Source: Actinomadura hibisca NBRC 15177 (lineage in GTDB: Bacteria; Actinomycetota; Actinomycetes; Streptosporangiales; Streptosporangiaceae). From it: a stretch of 64,000 nucleotides of DNA. The stretch covers positions 1-64,000 of the forward strand of contig NZ_BCRO01000012.1 of the NCBI RefSeq assembly GCF_001552635.1. The letters are read 5' to 3'. The position numbers were made by a program, and so were the translations under genes. Every line of letters starts with the position of its first letter. The first letter of the stretch is position 1. This document shows positions 53,116 through 61,694 of the stretch, piece by piece. The notes under the pieces are model-generated. The model was not told the origin of the DNA, ran no database searches, and was given only the letters and a program-made list of their open reading frames with translations.

Positions 53116-54645
53116 TTAGGCGCCCTGGCGCGGGGTCGGTGTGGACGGGCTGGTCGGCGGTGTTGTGGAGGGGGAGGTCGGGGTGGGCGAGGTCGGGGTC
53201 GGTTGCGGTGTCGGCGGGGTTATCGCTCGGTCCGGGGCCGGTTCCAGGTGGCGTTCGATCTGTGCCGACGTCAGGCCCAGGCCGCCCAGGCGCAGGTCGT
53301 CCCAGCCTTGCAGGCGGTGCGTCGCGCGGCTGAAGTAGAGCACGGACAGTTCGATGGGGGTGGGTTCTTCGTGTTCCACTGCGCGCAGGCCTGCGCCGCC
53401 TGTCGAGCCTTGTATGAACAGGCGGGTGTTGGACGGCAGCAGTTTCGTGCTGCGCTTGTGGGCGTGGCCTGACAGCACCAAGGGGGTCTGGCCTGAGAAG
53501 CCTTCGCCTTGGAACGGGTCGTGTACTGCTACGAGGTCGGGTGTTGTTCCGGCGGCCCGCAGCTTCTGTGCCTGGGACGCGCCCAGGGCGCGCAGCTGGT
53601 CGGAGTTCACGTTGTCGTCGCGCGTGCTCTTGTCCGGGGTGAAGCGCGAGTCGCCCACGCCGTAGATGCGCAGGCCCTCCACCTCGCGCACCTGGTCGTC
53701 CAGCACGATCGCGTTCTTCTGGCGGGCCACGGCGCGCTGGGTGCTCCGGGAGTCGTGGTTGCCGCGCACGTAGACGTAGGGGACCTTCAGGGACGCGATG
53801 TCGTCGGCGAAGCGGTCCTCGGGTTTGCTGCCGTGGTCGGCCAGGTCCCCGGTGTCGATGATCAGGTCGGCCTGGAACTGGGCGCTGACCGAGCGGATCA
53901 CGTTCCAGGCCGCCGGGTTGAGGTGGATGTCGCTGACGTGCAGGACCCGCAGCGTGGACGGGTCGGGCTCGTAGGTCGGGAGGGTGGAGGTCGCCGCGTA
54001 CAGCTTCGACACGTTGCCGACCAGGCGGGCGAGTTGCGCCCGGTACGCCGAGAAGCGCTCCACGATGTTGCGGGTGTCGCCCACCACCTGCGGGGCGTTG
54101 GCCAGCAGGCCGGTGTAGCGGGGTTCGGCGATCGCCTGCGGGTTGAAGGTCAGCCAGGTCACCAGGGTGATCGTCAGGGCGGCCGCGACGCTCGCGCCGA
54201 GGCCCAGCAGGGCGCGCCGCCAGGAGCGGAACACGATCAGGCCCGCCAGGAACGACGTCGCCAGCGCCAGCCCCACCGCGCGCAGCAGCAGCATGACGAC
54301 GCCGTGCCGCAGCTCGGTGGCGATCTGGTCGGTGAGCCGGTCCAGCGCCCCCGCGTCCTCGATCAGCTTGCGGGCGGGCTCGGGGTGCAGCTCGGTGACG
54401 CTGGCCTGGAGCTGGAACGGTCCGGCGTGGGTGTCCAGGTGCAGCGCGCCCAGCGGCGGGATCTGGACCGTGGTGCCGCCGCTCCAGGCGGGACGCAGGT
54501 GCAGCGACACCTCCGTCGGGCCGACCGGGGTCTCGACGCGGCCGCCGAGCAGCAGGCCGACCAGCCCGCCGAGCAGGCCCACGGCGGCGACCGCCAGGAT
54601 CCGGGCGGCCAGGCGGGTGCGGGGGCCGGGAGGCCGGACGCGCAC
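53116..54645 (-). CDS. membrane-anchored metallophosphoesterase
   Basis: A 509-residue protein with N-terminal membrane helices (about 10-35, 125-145, 155-175) and a calcineurin-type phosphoesterase domain (about 235-470). Metal ligands are seen in VSDIHLNP, IDTGDLADHG, VRGNHDSR and LSGHAHKRST. The C-terminal 40 residues are a Pro/Thr/Ser-rich tail (TPPTPQPTPTSP...). The start GTG 54645 has AGGAG six bases upstream. It diverges from the zincin gene by 31 bases. The substrate is unknown. Confidence 0.9.
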   Translation of the reverse strand: MRVRPPGPRTRLAARILAVAAVGLLGGLVGLLLGGRVETPVGPTEVSLHLRPAWSGGTTVQIPPLGALHLDTHAGPFQLQASVTELHPEPARKLIEDAGALDRLTDQIATELRHGVVMLLLRAVGLALATSFLAGLIVFRSWRRALLGLGASVAAALTITLVTWLTFNPQAIAEPRYTGLLANAPQVVGDTRNIVERFSAYRAQLARLVGNVSKLYAATSTLPTYEPDPSTLRVLHVSDIHLNPAAWNVIRSVSAQFQADLIIDTGDLADHGSKPEDRFADDIASLKVPYVYVRGNHDSRSTQRAVARQKNAIVLDDQVREVEGLRIYGVGDSRFTPDKSTRDDNVNSDQLRALGASQAQKLRAAGTTPDLVAVHDPFQGEGFSGQTPLVLSGHAHKRSTKLLPSNTRLFIQGSTGGAGLRAVEHEEPTPIELSVLYFSRATHRLQGWDDLRLGGLGLTSAQIERHLEPAPDRAITPPTPQPTPTSPTPTSPSTTPPTSPSTPTPRQGA

Positions 54646-54676
54646 GATGGCTCCTTCCGTCGCGCAGAATGAGGAT

Positions 54677-55018
54677 GTGATCGAGATATCGCGAGCGGCG
54701 TTCGAGGAGCTGGTGGGCGAGGCCCTCGACACCATCCCGCCCGAGCTGACCGCGCACATGCGCAACGTCGTCATCGTCGTGGAGGACGACGCGCCCGAGC
54801 CCGGTCTGCTCGGTCTCTATCAGGGCGTACCCCTCACCGAGCGGGGTGACTGGTACGGGGGCGTCCTGCCCGATCACATTTCGATCTACCGCACCGAGAT
54901 CCTGCAGATCTGCGAGACCGCCGAGCAGGTGGTGGAGGAGGTGCGCGTCACCGTCGTCCACGAGATCGCCCACCATTTCGGAATCGACGACGAGCGGCTG
55001 CACCGGCTCGGATACTGA
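54677..55018 (+). CDS. minimal zincin-like metallopeptidase
   Basis: A 113-residue protein of the small predicted Zn-peptidase family (PF06262-like), with VVHEIAHHFGIDDERL carrying HExxH plus the third acidic ligand. There is no signal peptide. GTG 54677 fits the spacing to the divergent gene, though its ribosome site is weak. The natural substrate is unknown. Confidence 0.88.
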   Translation: MIEISRAAFEELVGEALDTIPPELTAHMRNVVIVVEDDAPEPGLLGLYQGVPLTERGDWYGGVLPDHISIYRTEILQICETAEQVVEEVRVTVVHEIAHHFGIDDERLHRLGY

Positions 55019-55020
55019 AC

Positions 55021-55036
55021 TGTGGCGCACATCACA
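55021..55036. promoter_or_regulatory. CRP-like binding site
   Basis: TGTGGCGCACATCACA matches TGTGA-N6-TCACA with one mismatch. It lies two bases after the zincin stop and 108 bases upstream of the MFS transporter start. Confidence 0.5.
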
Positions 55037-55143
55037 GCGCGGCAAAGGGTTTCATCAATTGGGTACGGTAGGTCACATAACTGCCACGCAGCGTGAGTTA
55101 ATAGGGGGGTCGCCCGGAACCGGGCCACCGAACTGGAGCGCGC

Positions 55144-56559
55144 GTGGCGGAGAAGCAGACCGGCCGGCATCGGCGGCCGCCTGAGGTGCAGGCCACCTAC
55201 CGCGAGGTCTTCGCGGTGGGCGAGTTCCGCGCGCTGTGGCTGGCCCAGGCGTTGTCGTTCGTCGGCGACCAGCTCGCGCAGGTGGCGCTGGCGGTGCTGG
55301 TCTACCATCGCACCCAGTCGCCGTTGCTGACGGCGCTCACCTACGCCCTCACCTACCTCCCGCCGATCGTCGGCGGGCCGGTGTTGTCGGGGCTGGCCGA
55401 CCTGTTCCCGCGCCGCACCGTCATGATCGTCTGCGACGTGGCGCGGGCCGGGCTGGTCGCGCTGATGGCGTTGCAGGACATGCCGTTCTGGCTGCTGTGC
55501 GTGCTGGTGTTCCTGGCGGTGCTGCTGGGCGCGCCGTTCAGCGCGGCGCGGGCGGCGCTGCTGCCCGACGTCCTGGACGGCGACCGCTACGTGGCCGGTT
55601 CGGCGATCAACAACATCACCCACCAGGCCAGCCAGATGCTGGGCTTCGTGGCGGGCGGCGCGGTGGTCGCGGCGGTGGGGGCCTACGAGGCGCTGGCGCT
55701 GGACGCGGTGACGTTCGGGCTGTCGGCGGTGATCCTGGTGGTCGGGATGCGGCGGCGGCCCGCGCCCAAGCGCCGCGAGCGCGAGTCGCTGGGGTTGTGG
55801 CGCGGCACGCGCGACGGCGCGGTCCTGGTCTTCGGCGACCCCACGCTGCGGTCGCTGGTGTTGTTCGCGTGGTTGTGCGCGTTCTACGTCATCCCGGAGG
55901 GGCTGGCCGCGCCGTACGCCGCGACGTTCGACAACAGCCCCGTCACGGTGGGCGTGCTGATGTCGGCGATGCCGACCGGCATGGTGGCCGGCGCGTTCCT
56001 GTTCAGCCGTTGCGTGCGGCCCACCAACCGGATCAGGGTGATGGGCTGGATGTCGATGCTGGCCTGCGCGCCCCTGATCGGCGCGGCGATGCACCCGCCG
56101 CTGTGGACGGTGGTGGCGCTGTGGGCGCTGTCGGGCGTCGGCAGCGCCTACCAGCTGGCGGCGAACGCGGCGTTCGTGGCGGCGGTGCCCCCGGCGGGGC
56201 GGGCGCAGGCGTTCGGCCTGGCCCAGTCGGGCATCCTGGCCGGTCAGGGCGTGGGCATCCTGATCGCGGGTGCGGCGGCGCAGGCGCTGGGCCCCGAGAC
56301 GGTGGTGGCGCTGGCGGGCGCGCTGGGGTTGTCGGTGGCGGCGATGATGACGCTGAACTGGAACCAGGTGCGGGGCCAGGTGATCGCGGGGATGCGCGAG
56401 CGCTCGGAGGCGTCCTCGGCCGACCGGCCCGCCCCGCCGGACGCGGACGCGGTGGAGGAGGCGGACGCGGCGGGCCTGGAGACGGTCCCCGCCGACCCCG
56501 AGCCCTATGCGGTGGGTCAGGGCGGCGACCACGCCCCGGACCGCGCCCCCGCGTCCTAG
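55144..56559 (+). CDS. MFS transporter
   Basis: A 471-residue major-facilitator protein with about twelve membrane helices. The first cytoplasmic loop is LADLFPRRTVMIVCDVARAG, and an early FRALWLAQALSFVGDQLAQV is typical of the drug/macrolide-efflux-like (Enterobactin-exporter-type) group. The C-terminal about 60 residues are a disordered acidic, Pro/Ala-rich tail. GTG 55144 is the start. The substrate is not evident. Confidence 0.92.
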   Translation: MAEKQTGRHRRPPEVQATYREVFAVGEFRALWLAQALSFVGDQLAQVALAVLVYHRTQSPLLTALTYALTYLPPIVGGPVLSGLADLFPRRTVMIVCDVARAGLVALMALQDMPFWLLCVLVFLAVLLGAPFSAARAALLPDVLDGDRYVAGSAINNITHQASQMLGFVAGGAVVAAVGAYEALALDAVTFGLSAVILVVGMRRRPAPKRRERESLGLWRGTRDGAVLVFGDPTLRSLVLFAWLCAFYVIPEGLAAPYAATFDNSPVTVGVLMSAMPTGMVAGAFLFSRCVRPTNRIRVMGWMSMLACAPLIGAAMHPPLWTVVALWALSGVGSAYQLAANAAFVAAVPPAGRAQAFGLAQSGILAGQGVGILIAGAAAQALGPETVVALAGALGLSVAAMMTLNWNQVRGQVIAGMRERSEASSADRPAPPDADAVEEADAAGLETVPADPEPYAVGQGGDHAPDRAPAS

Positions 56560-56599
56560 GGCCTGTCTCAAAGACTTCAGCCACCGCGCGAGTGACTAA

Positions 56600-56708
56600 C
56601 TGTCGCGGCGGGGCGAAGCCGGAGGCGAGCCCCGCCGGGACAGATCGCGAAGCGATGTGGCACTCGCCAAGGCACGGTCAGGGGGCGAGCCGCCAGGCGA
56701 GCCCCCTG
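56600..56708. repeat. pair of related REP-like hairpins
   Basis: Two hairpins with similar cores: one at 56600-56643 (CTGTC/GACAG outer stem, GGCGGGGC/GCCCCGCC inner stem) and one at 56679-56708 (CAGGGGGC/GCCCCCTG). Both enclose GGCGAGCC-type sequence. A small ATCGC/GCGAT stem lies between them. They sit between the convergent MFS and PspC genes. Confidence 0.6.
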
Positions 56709-56729
56709 GGCCGGGACTTTGAACACTGC

Positions 56730-57071
56730 CTAGCGGGTGACGTGCTTGTTCATGCCGTCCTTGGTCTTCTGGATCAGGTCCTGGATCTGCGGGGACTCGC
56801 CGGCCTTCCGGAGCAGGTCCTCGCCGATCGAGGTGGCCGCGCCCTCCTCGGGGATCAGCACCCACGCGATCGCGTACAGGGCGACGCCCGCGCCGCCGAG
56901 CAGGGTGAACAGGCCGAGGCCGAGCCGCAGGACGTTGGGGTCCACGCCCAGGTAGTCACCCGTGCCCGAGCAGACGCCGGCGATCATCTTGCCGTCGCGG
57001 GTGCGGCGCAGCCGCTTGGCCGGGGGGACGGTGTCGGTGGGGGCGGCGGTCTCGTTCTTGGTGAAGTCCAT
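56730..57071 (-). CDS. PspC-domain membrane protein
   Basis: A 113-residue protein with a PspC domain (about 20-75): KRLRRTRDGKMIAGVCSGTG, then DYLGVDPNVLRLGLGLFTLL and one to two membrane helices ending ALYAIAWVLIPEE. It is probably an envelope-stress protein. ATG 57071 is preferred over an in-frame upstream start that lacks a ribosome site. Confidence 0.93.
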   Translation of the reverse strand: MDFTKNETAAPTDTVPPAKRLRRTRDGKMIAGVCSGTGDYLGVDPNVLRLGLGLFTLLGGAGVALYAIAWVLIPEEGAATSIGEDLLRKAGESPQIQDLIQKTKDGMNKHVTR

Positions 57072-57214
57072 GCCTTGATGGTGCCCGCCGGGGCAGGCGC
57101 CCCACATCGGGGAACAGCCCTGATACGACCCTGAGCGGACCCCTGGACGGGGCGGGACGCGGGGGCGACGTACCCTGACGGGCGGACGATCCCGGCCCGG
57201 CGAGAGGACCCCTC

Positions 57215-58366
57215 ATGGACGTGCTGCGCGTTGACGACCAGCTCACCGACGAGGAGCGGCTCGTCCGCGACACCGTGCGGGCGTTCGTCGCCGAGCGCGT
57301 CGCGCCGCACGTCGCGGAGTGGTTCGAGGAGGGCGCCTTCCCCGCCCGCGAGCTGGGGCCCGAGCTGGGCAAGCTGGGGCTGCTCGGCATGCACCTGGAG
57401 GGGTACGGGTGCGCCGGGACCAGCGCGGTCGCCTACGGGGTGGCCTGCCGGGAGCTGGAGGCCGCCGACTCGGGGCTGCGCAGCTTCGTGTCGGTGCAGG
57501 GGTCGCTCGCCATGGCCGCGATCCACAAGTACGGCTCCGAGGAGCAGAAGAACCGCTGGTTGCCGCCGATGGCGGCGGGCGAGGCGATCGGCTGCTTCGG
57601 GCTGACCGAGCCCGACCGCGGCTCCGACCCCGGCGACATGCGGACCCGGGCGCGGCGGGACGGCGCGGACTGGGTGCTCGACGGCGCCAAGATGTGGATC
57701 ACCAACGGGTCGGTCGCCGACGTCGCGGTCGTGTGGGCCCGCACCGAGGAGGGCGTGCGGGGCTTCCTGGTCCCGGCCGGGACGCCCGGGTTCAGTGCCC
57801 GCGACATCCACCGGAAGATGTCGCTGCGCGCGTCGGTGACGTCGGAGCTGGTGCTGGAGGGCGTGCGGCTGCCCGCCGACGCCGTCCTGCCGGGCGTGAC
57901 CGGGCTCAAGGGGCCGCTGGGCTGCCTGTCGGAGGCCCGCTACGGCATCCTGTGGGGCGCGGTCGGGGCGGGCCGGGCCTGCTACGAGTCGGCCGTCGAG
58001 TACGCCAGGACGCGCGAGCAGTTCGGCAAGCCCATCGGGTCCTTCCAGCTCACCCAGGAGAAGCTGGCCTGGATGGAGGTCGCGCTCGGGCAGGCGGGGC
58101 TGGTCGCGCTGCACGTGGGGCGGCTGAAGGACGCGGGGAAGGTCACCCCGCAGCAGGTGTCGTTCGGCAAGCTGGCCAACGTCCGCGCCGCGCTGGACGT
58201 GGCGCGGCAGGCGCGCACGGTCCTCGGGGCCAACGGGATCACGCTGGAGTACCCGGTGATCAGGCACATGAACAACCTGGAGAGCGTGCTGACCTACGAG
58301 GGCACCCAGGAGATCCACACGCTGGTGCTCGGGCAGGCGATCACCGGCATCTCCGCCTACCGGTAG
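57215..58366 (+). CDS. acyl-CoA dehydrogenase, glutaryl-CoA dehydrogenase-like
   Basis: A 383-residue FAD enzyme. It has GCFGLTEPDRGSDPGDMRT (FAD/substrate loop), WITNGSVADVAVVWA, ARTREQFGKPIGSFQLTQEK, and the catalytic base Glu362 in TYEGTQEIHTLVLG, placed as in glutaryl-CoA dehydrogenase. It probably oxidises (and may decarboxylate) glutaryl-CoA in lysine/tryptophan breakdown, but no pathway partners are adjacent. A clean terminator follows. Confidence 0.93.
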   Translation: MDVLRVDDQLTDEERLVRDTVRAFVAERVAPHVAEWFEEGAFPARELGPELGKLGLLGMHLEGYGCAGTSAVAYGVACRELEAADSGLRSFVSVQGSLAMAAIHKYGSEEQKNRWLPPMAAGEAIGCFGLTEPDRGSDPGDMRTRARRDGADWVLDGAKMWITNGSVADVAVVWARTEEGVRGFLVPAGTPGFSARDIHRKMSLRASVTSELVLEGVRLPADAVLPGVTGLKGPLGCLSEARYGILWGAVGAGRACYESAVEYARTREQFGKPIGSFQLTQEKLAWMEVALGQAGLVALHVGRLKDAGKVTPQQVSFGKLANVRAALDVARQARTVLGANGITLEYPVIRHMNNLESVLTYEGTQEIHTLVLGQAITGISAYR

Positions 58367-58370
58367 AGGG

Positions 58371-58398
58371 GAAGGCCCCGCCCGGCGGCGGGGCCTTC
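58371..58398. terminator. GC hairpin terminator
   Basis: GAAGGCCCCGCC (58371-58382) and GGCGGGGCCTTC (58387-58398) form a perfect 12-pair stem with loop CGGC. It lies between the convergent dehydrogenase and secreted-protein genes. Confidence 0.9.
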
Positions 58399-58406
58399 GG
58401 TCGACG

Positions 58407-59126
58407 TCAGCGCACGACGACGCCGTCACCGCCGGACCAGGACTTGTTCCAGTACCCGGTGCCCGCGAAGCCGGCCTGCCAGTAGCCCGACGCCTTCGCC
58501 TGGAAACGCTTGCTGAACTTGCCGCCGCTCGCGGTCGTCACGGTCCCGTACGGGACCCACTTGGCGGTGCCCTTCTTCTTGAAGTAGATCGCGATCTTCT
58601 GGTTGCGGACGCCCGCGTAGGCGTAGCCGTAGCCGTCCAGGCCCTTCAGCCAGCCGGAGACGGTGATCGCCTTGCCCTTGCGGACCGGGGACGGGCTCGC
58701 CTGGAAGCCGCTGAAGTAGGTGTTCTTGCGCACCTGCCAGGTGCCGGTCCGGCGGGTCTCCCAGTTGTCGCCGGCCTCGTAGTCGGCGGCCTCGACGTCG
58801 ACCGTCCAGGCGCCGGCGGCGTCGTAGTTGTACAGGTAGTCGCTGGCCCGCCACAGGCCCGGCGTGGAGGTCTTGGCCAGGTTGACGAAGATCCCGCCGC
58901 TGCCAACCCGCGGCTGGAGCTCGGCGGTCACCGAGTCGACGCCGGCGCTGGTGCGCACCTCGACGGTGACCTTCTGCTTGTTCACCTTGCTCTGCACGGC
59001 GACCGCCGGGGTGATCTTGACGCCGGTGATGGCCGGGGCCGCGGCGTGCGCCGGGGCCGCGACCGCGACCGTGCCCGCGGCGGCGACGGCGGCCGTGGAC
59101 AGGGCGGCGGCGAGCAGTCTTCTCAT
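58407..59126 (-). CDS. secreted Ig-like-domain protein of unknown function
   Basis: A 239-residue exported protein with a signal peptide (about 1-28, AHA-AAP). Two beta-rich regions follow: about 30-130 (VKITPAVAVQSKVNKQKVTV, WTVDVEAADYEAGDNWE) and about 140-239 (SPSPVRKGKAITVSGWLKG, KIAIYFKKKGTAKWVPYG). The second has the strand pattern of actinobacterial Ig-like modules. No catalytic residues recognised; a wall or adhesion role is a guess. Confidence 0.82.
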   Translation of the reverse strand: MRRLLAAALSTAAVAAAGTVAVAAPAHAAAPAITGVKITPAVAVQSKVNKQKVTVEVRTSAGVDSVTAELQPRVGSGGIFVNLAKTSTPGLWRASDYLYNYDAAGAWTVDVEAADYEAGDNWETRRTGTWQVRKNTYFSGFQASPSPVRKGKAITVSGWLKGLDGYGYAYAGVRNQKIAIYFKKKGTAKWVPYGTVTTASGGKFSKRFQAKASGYWQAGFAGTGYWNKSWSGGDGVVVR

Positions 59127-59272
59127 GGTGTCTCCGGGGGTTGGAGTCGATCAGGGCATGGAAGAGACGCACGGGGTGATCATCCGGTTCACTCGACGGA
59201 CATCCCGGTCGGCGACATCTCCCGGGGTTCCGCCGGGTACGGGTGGGACGACGGGGGATCTTGGGGGACCGC

Positions 59273-59497
59273 ATGACGATGATCATCGTGACCGTGCTGC
59301 TCTGCCTGCTGGTCGCCTTCCTCCTGGTGCTGGGGGTCGGGGTGCTGCTGGCCAAGGCGCGGGTGGGGCCGTTCCGTTTCGGGACGCGGCGGCCCGAGGA
59401 CGTCCGCCGCGCCGCCGAGGAGGACGTCGCCGCCGTCCGCCGCGACGACCGGTACTTCCGCCGCCGCTCGCCCGGGGCCGATCCCGACGACCTGTGA
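59273..59497 (+). CDS. small single-helix membrane protein
   Basis: A 74-residue protein: an N-terminal membrane helix (MTMIIVTVLLCLLVAFLLVL) and a charged, Arg/Asp-rich cytoplasmic tail (RRAAEEDVAAVRRDDRYFRR). GC codon-position bias supports it as a real gene, but the ribosome site before ATG 59273 is weak. It precedes asd by 127 bases. Function unknown. Confidence 0.6.
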   Translation: MTMIIVTVLLCLLVAFLLVLGVGVLLAKARVGPFRFGTRRPEDVRRAAEEDVAAVRRDDRYFRRRSPGADPDDL

Positions 59498-59534
59498 CCC
59501 GGCGCACGCCCCGGCACCGTGAAGTACTGCTTAA

Positions 59535-60644
<1,110 letters not shown>

Positions 60645-60662
60645 CCGTCCGCCGGTCGGCAG

Positions 60663-60697
60663 CCGCGCGCCTTCTCCGTTCCGGGGAGGGCGCGCGG
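60663..60697. terminator. hairpin between convergent genes
   Basis: CCGCGCGCC and GGCGCGCGG form nine pairs, with CTCC/GGAG extending the stem past a two-base bulge. Likely bidirectional terminator for asd and the cyclase-like gene. Confidence 0.75.
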
Positions 60698-60708
60698 TCG
60701 TTTCCGGA

Positions 60709-61473
60709 TCATTCGGTCCGTTCGAGCGCGGCCGCGGGGAGGGGGCGCGGACCGGTCGGCGGGACGGGCTGCGGACCGGCCGCCGAAGCGCGCCGCCCCG
60801 CCTCCAGCGCCGGACGCCGCGCGGCCACCGGGGCGGAACCCGGCGGCACGGGCACCGGCACCCGCACCCAGCCGCGGTCGCGCCGGTCGGCGACCCGCAC
60901 GTGCACCAGCGGCTCGTAGCCGTGCGGCCGCAGGTAGCCGTGCCGCACGATCGCGGTGAAGATCTCCTGCGACACCACCAGCACCAGCGGCGCGGCGGCC
61001 GCCTCCCGCAGCGCCCGCTTCACCGGCGGCGCGTCCAGCAGCCGGAACGCCAGGTCCAGGTCCTCGCCGTAGAAGCCCCAGTCGTCGCTGTGCACCTCGC
61101 CCGCGTGCACCACCGCCCGCACCCGCATCCGCAGCTCGGGCGCGGCGGCCGCGGCGTTGTGCTCGGCCAGCAGCGCGGCGAGCGTGGGGATCAGGCGGCC
61201 CAGCAGCAACGTCTTGGGCAGCGCGTCGTCGGGCCGGATCAGGATCAGCGCGCCGTCGCCCCGGTCGACCGGCTCCTCCCGGTGCTCGGGGGCGATGCCG
61301 GTCTCCCGCAGGGCGCGGTCGAGCAGCGCGTACAGGACGCGGCGCAGCTCGCCGCGTTCGGGGTTGGTCCGCGCCGTGGACCGTTCGAGGTCCACCGCGA
61401 CGATCGACCGGTGCACCGGGCCGGGGGCCGTGCGCCCACCGGCGGGGGGCGCCGGTGCGAGCCGAATGCTCAC
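60709..61473 (-). CDS. divergent class III nucleotidyl-cyclase homologue
   Basis: A 254-residue protein from GTG 61473 with AGGAGG upstream. The cyclase homology domain covers about 20-205, with both metal Asp residues (IVAVDLERST, VDRGDGALILI). The adenine-selecting Lys position is Val. It shares LAFRLLDAPPVKRAL and the IFTAIVRHGY segment with the proteins at 23480 (ARLCDSPPLRAAL, IFTDIVRHGH) and 34562 (ARLLDAPVFKRAM). A Pro/Ala-rich tail ends it; no GANFGFG motif. It is divergent from an NB-ARC/TPR gene. Confidence 0.82.
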   Translation of the reverse strand: MSIRLAPAPPAGGRTAPGPVHRSIVAVDLERSTARTNPERGELRRVLYALLDRALRETGIAPEHREEPVDRGDGALILIRPDDALPKTLLLGRLIPTLAALLAEHNAAAAAPELRMRVRAVVHAGEVHSDDWGFYGEDLDLAFRLLDAPPVKRALREAAAAPLVLVVSQEIFTAIVRHGYLRPHGYEPLVHVRVADRRDRGWVRVPVPVPPGSAPVAARRPALEAGRRASAAGPQPVPPTGPRPLPAAALERTE

Positions 61474-61551
61474 CGTTCCTCCTCGTTCGCCGAAGGTCTT
61501 CGCCCCCAGCGTGACGGCGCGGCCCGGCGCGCGGGCGGCGGTGCACGAGGT

Positions 61552-61676
61552 TTGACCACGGTGGACGACTTTGCGCGGCGCGGACAGCGCGGACAGTCCG
61601 GCGCCGCGCGGCCACGCCGGGAAATTGGCCTATGGCTTGCCTGGACGCGTTTTGACAAAATTGGACATCGCTGGAC
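61552..61676 (+). repeat. TGGAC-type direct repeats, partly in ten-base phase
   Basis: Pentamers of the form (T/C)(G/T)GAC begin at 61552, 61562, 61581 and 61590, then at 61642, 61652, 61662 and 61672. The last four are exactly ten bases apart, one helical turn. They fill the spacer before the NB-ARC/TPR gene and may be activator or repressor sites. Confidence 0.55.
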
Positions 61677-61694
61677 TTCATGGAGGTTGCTGCG

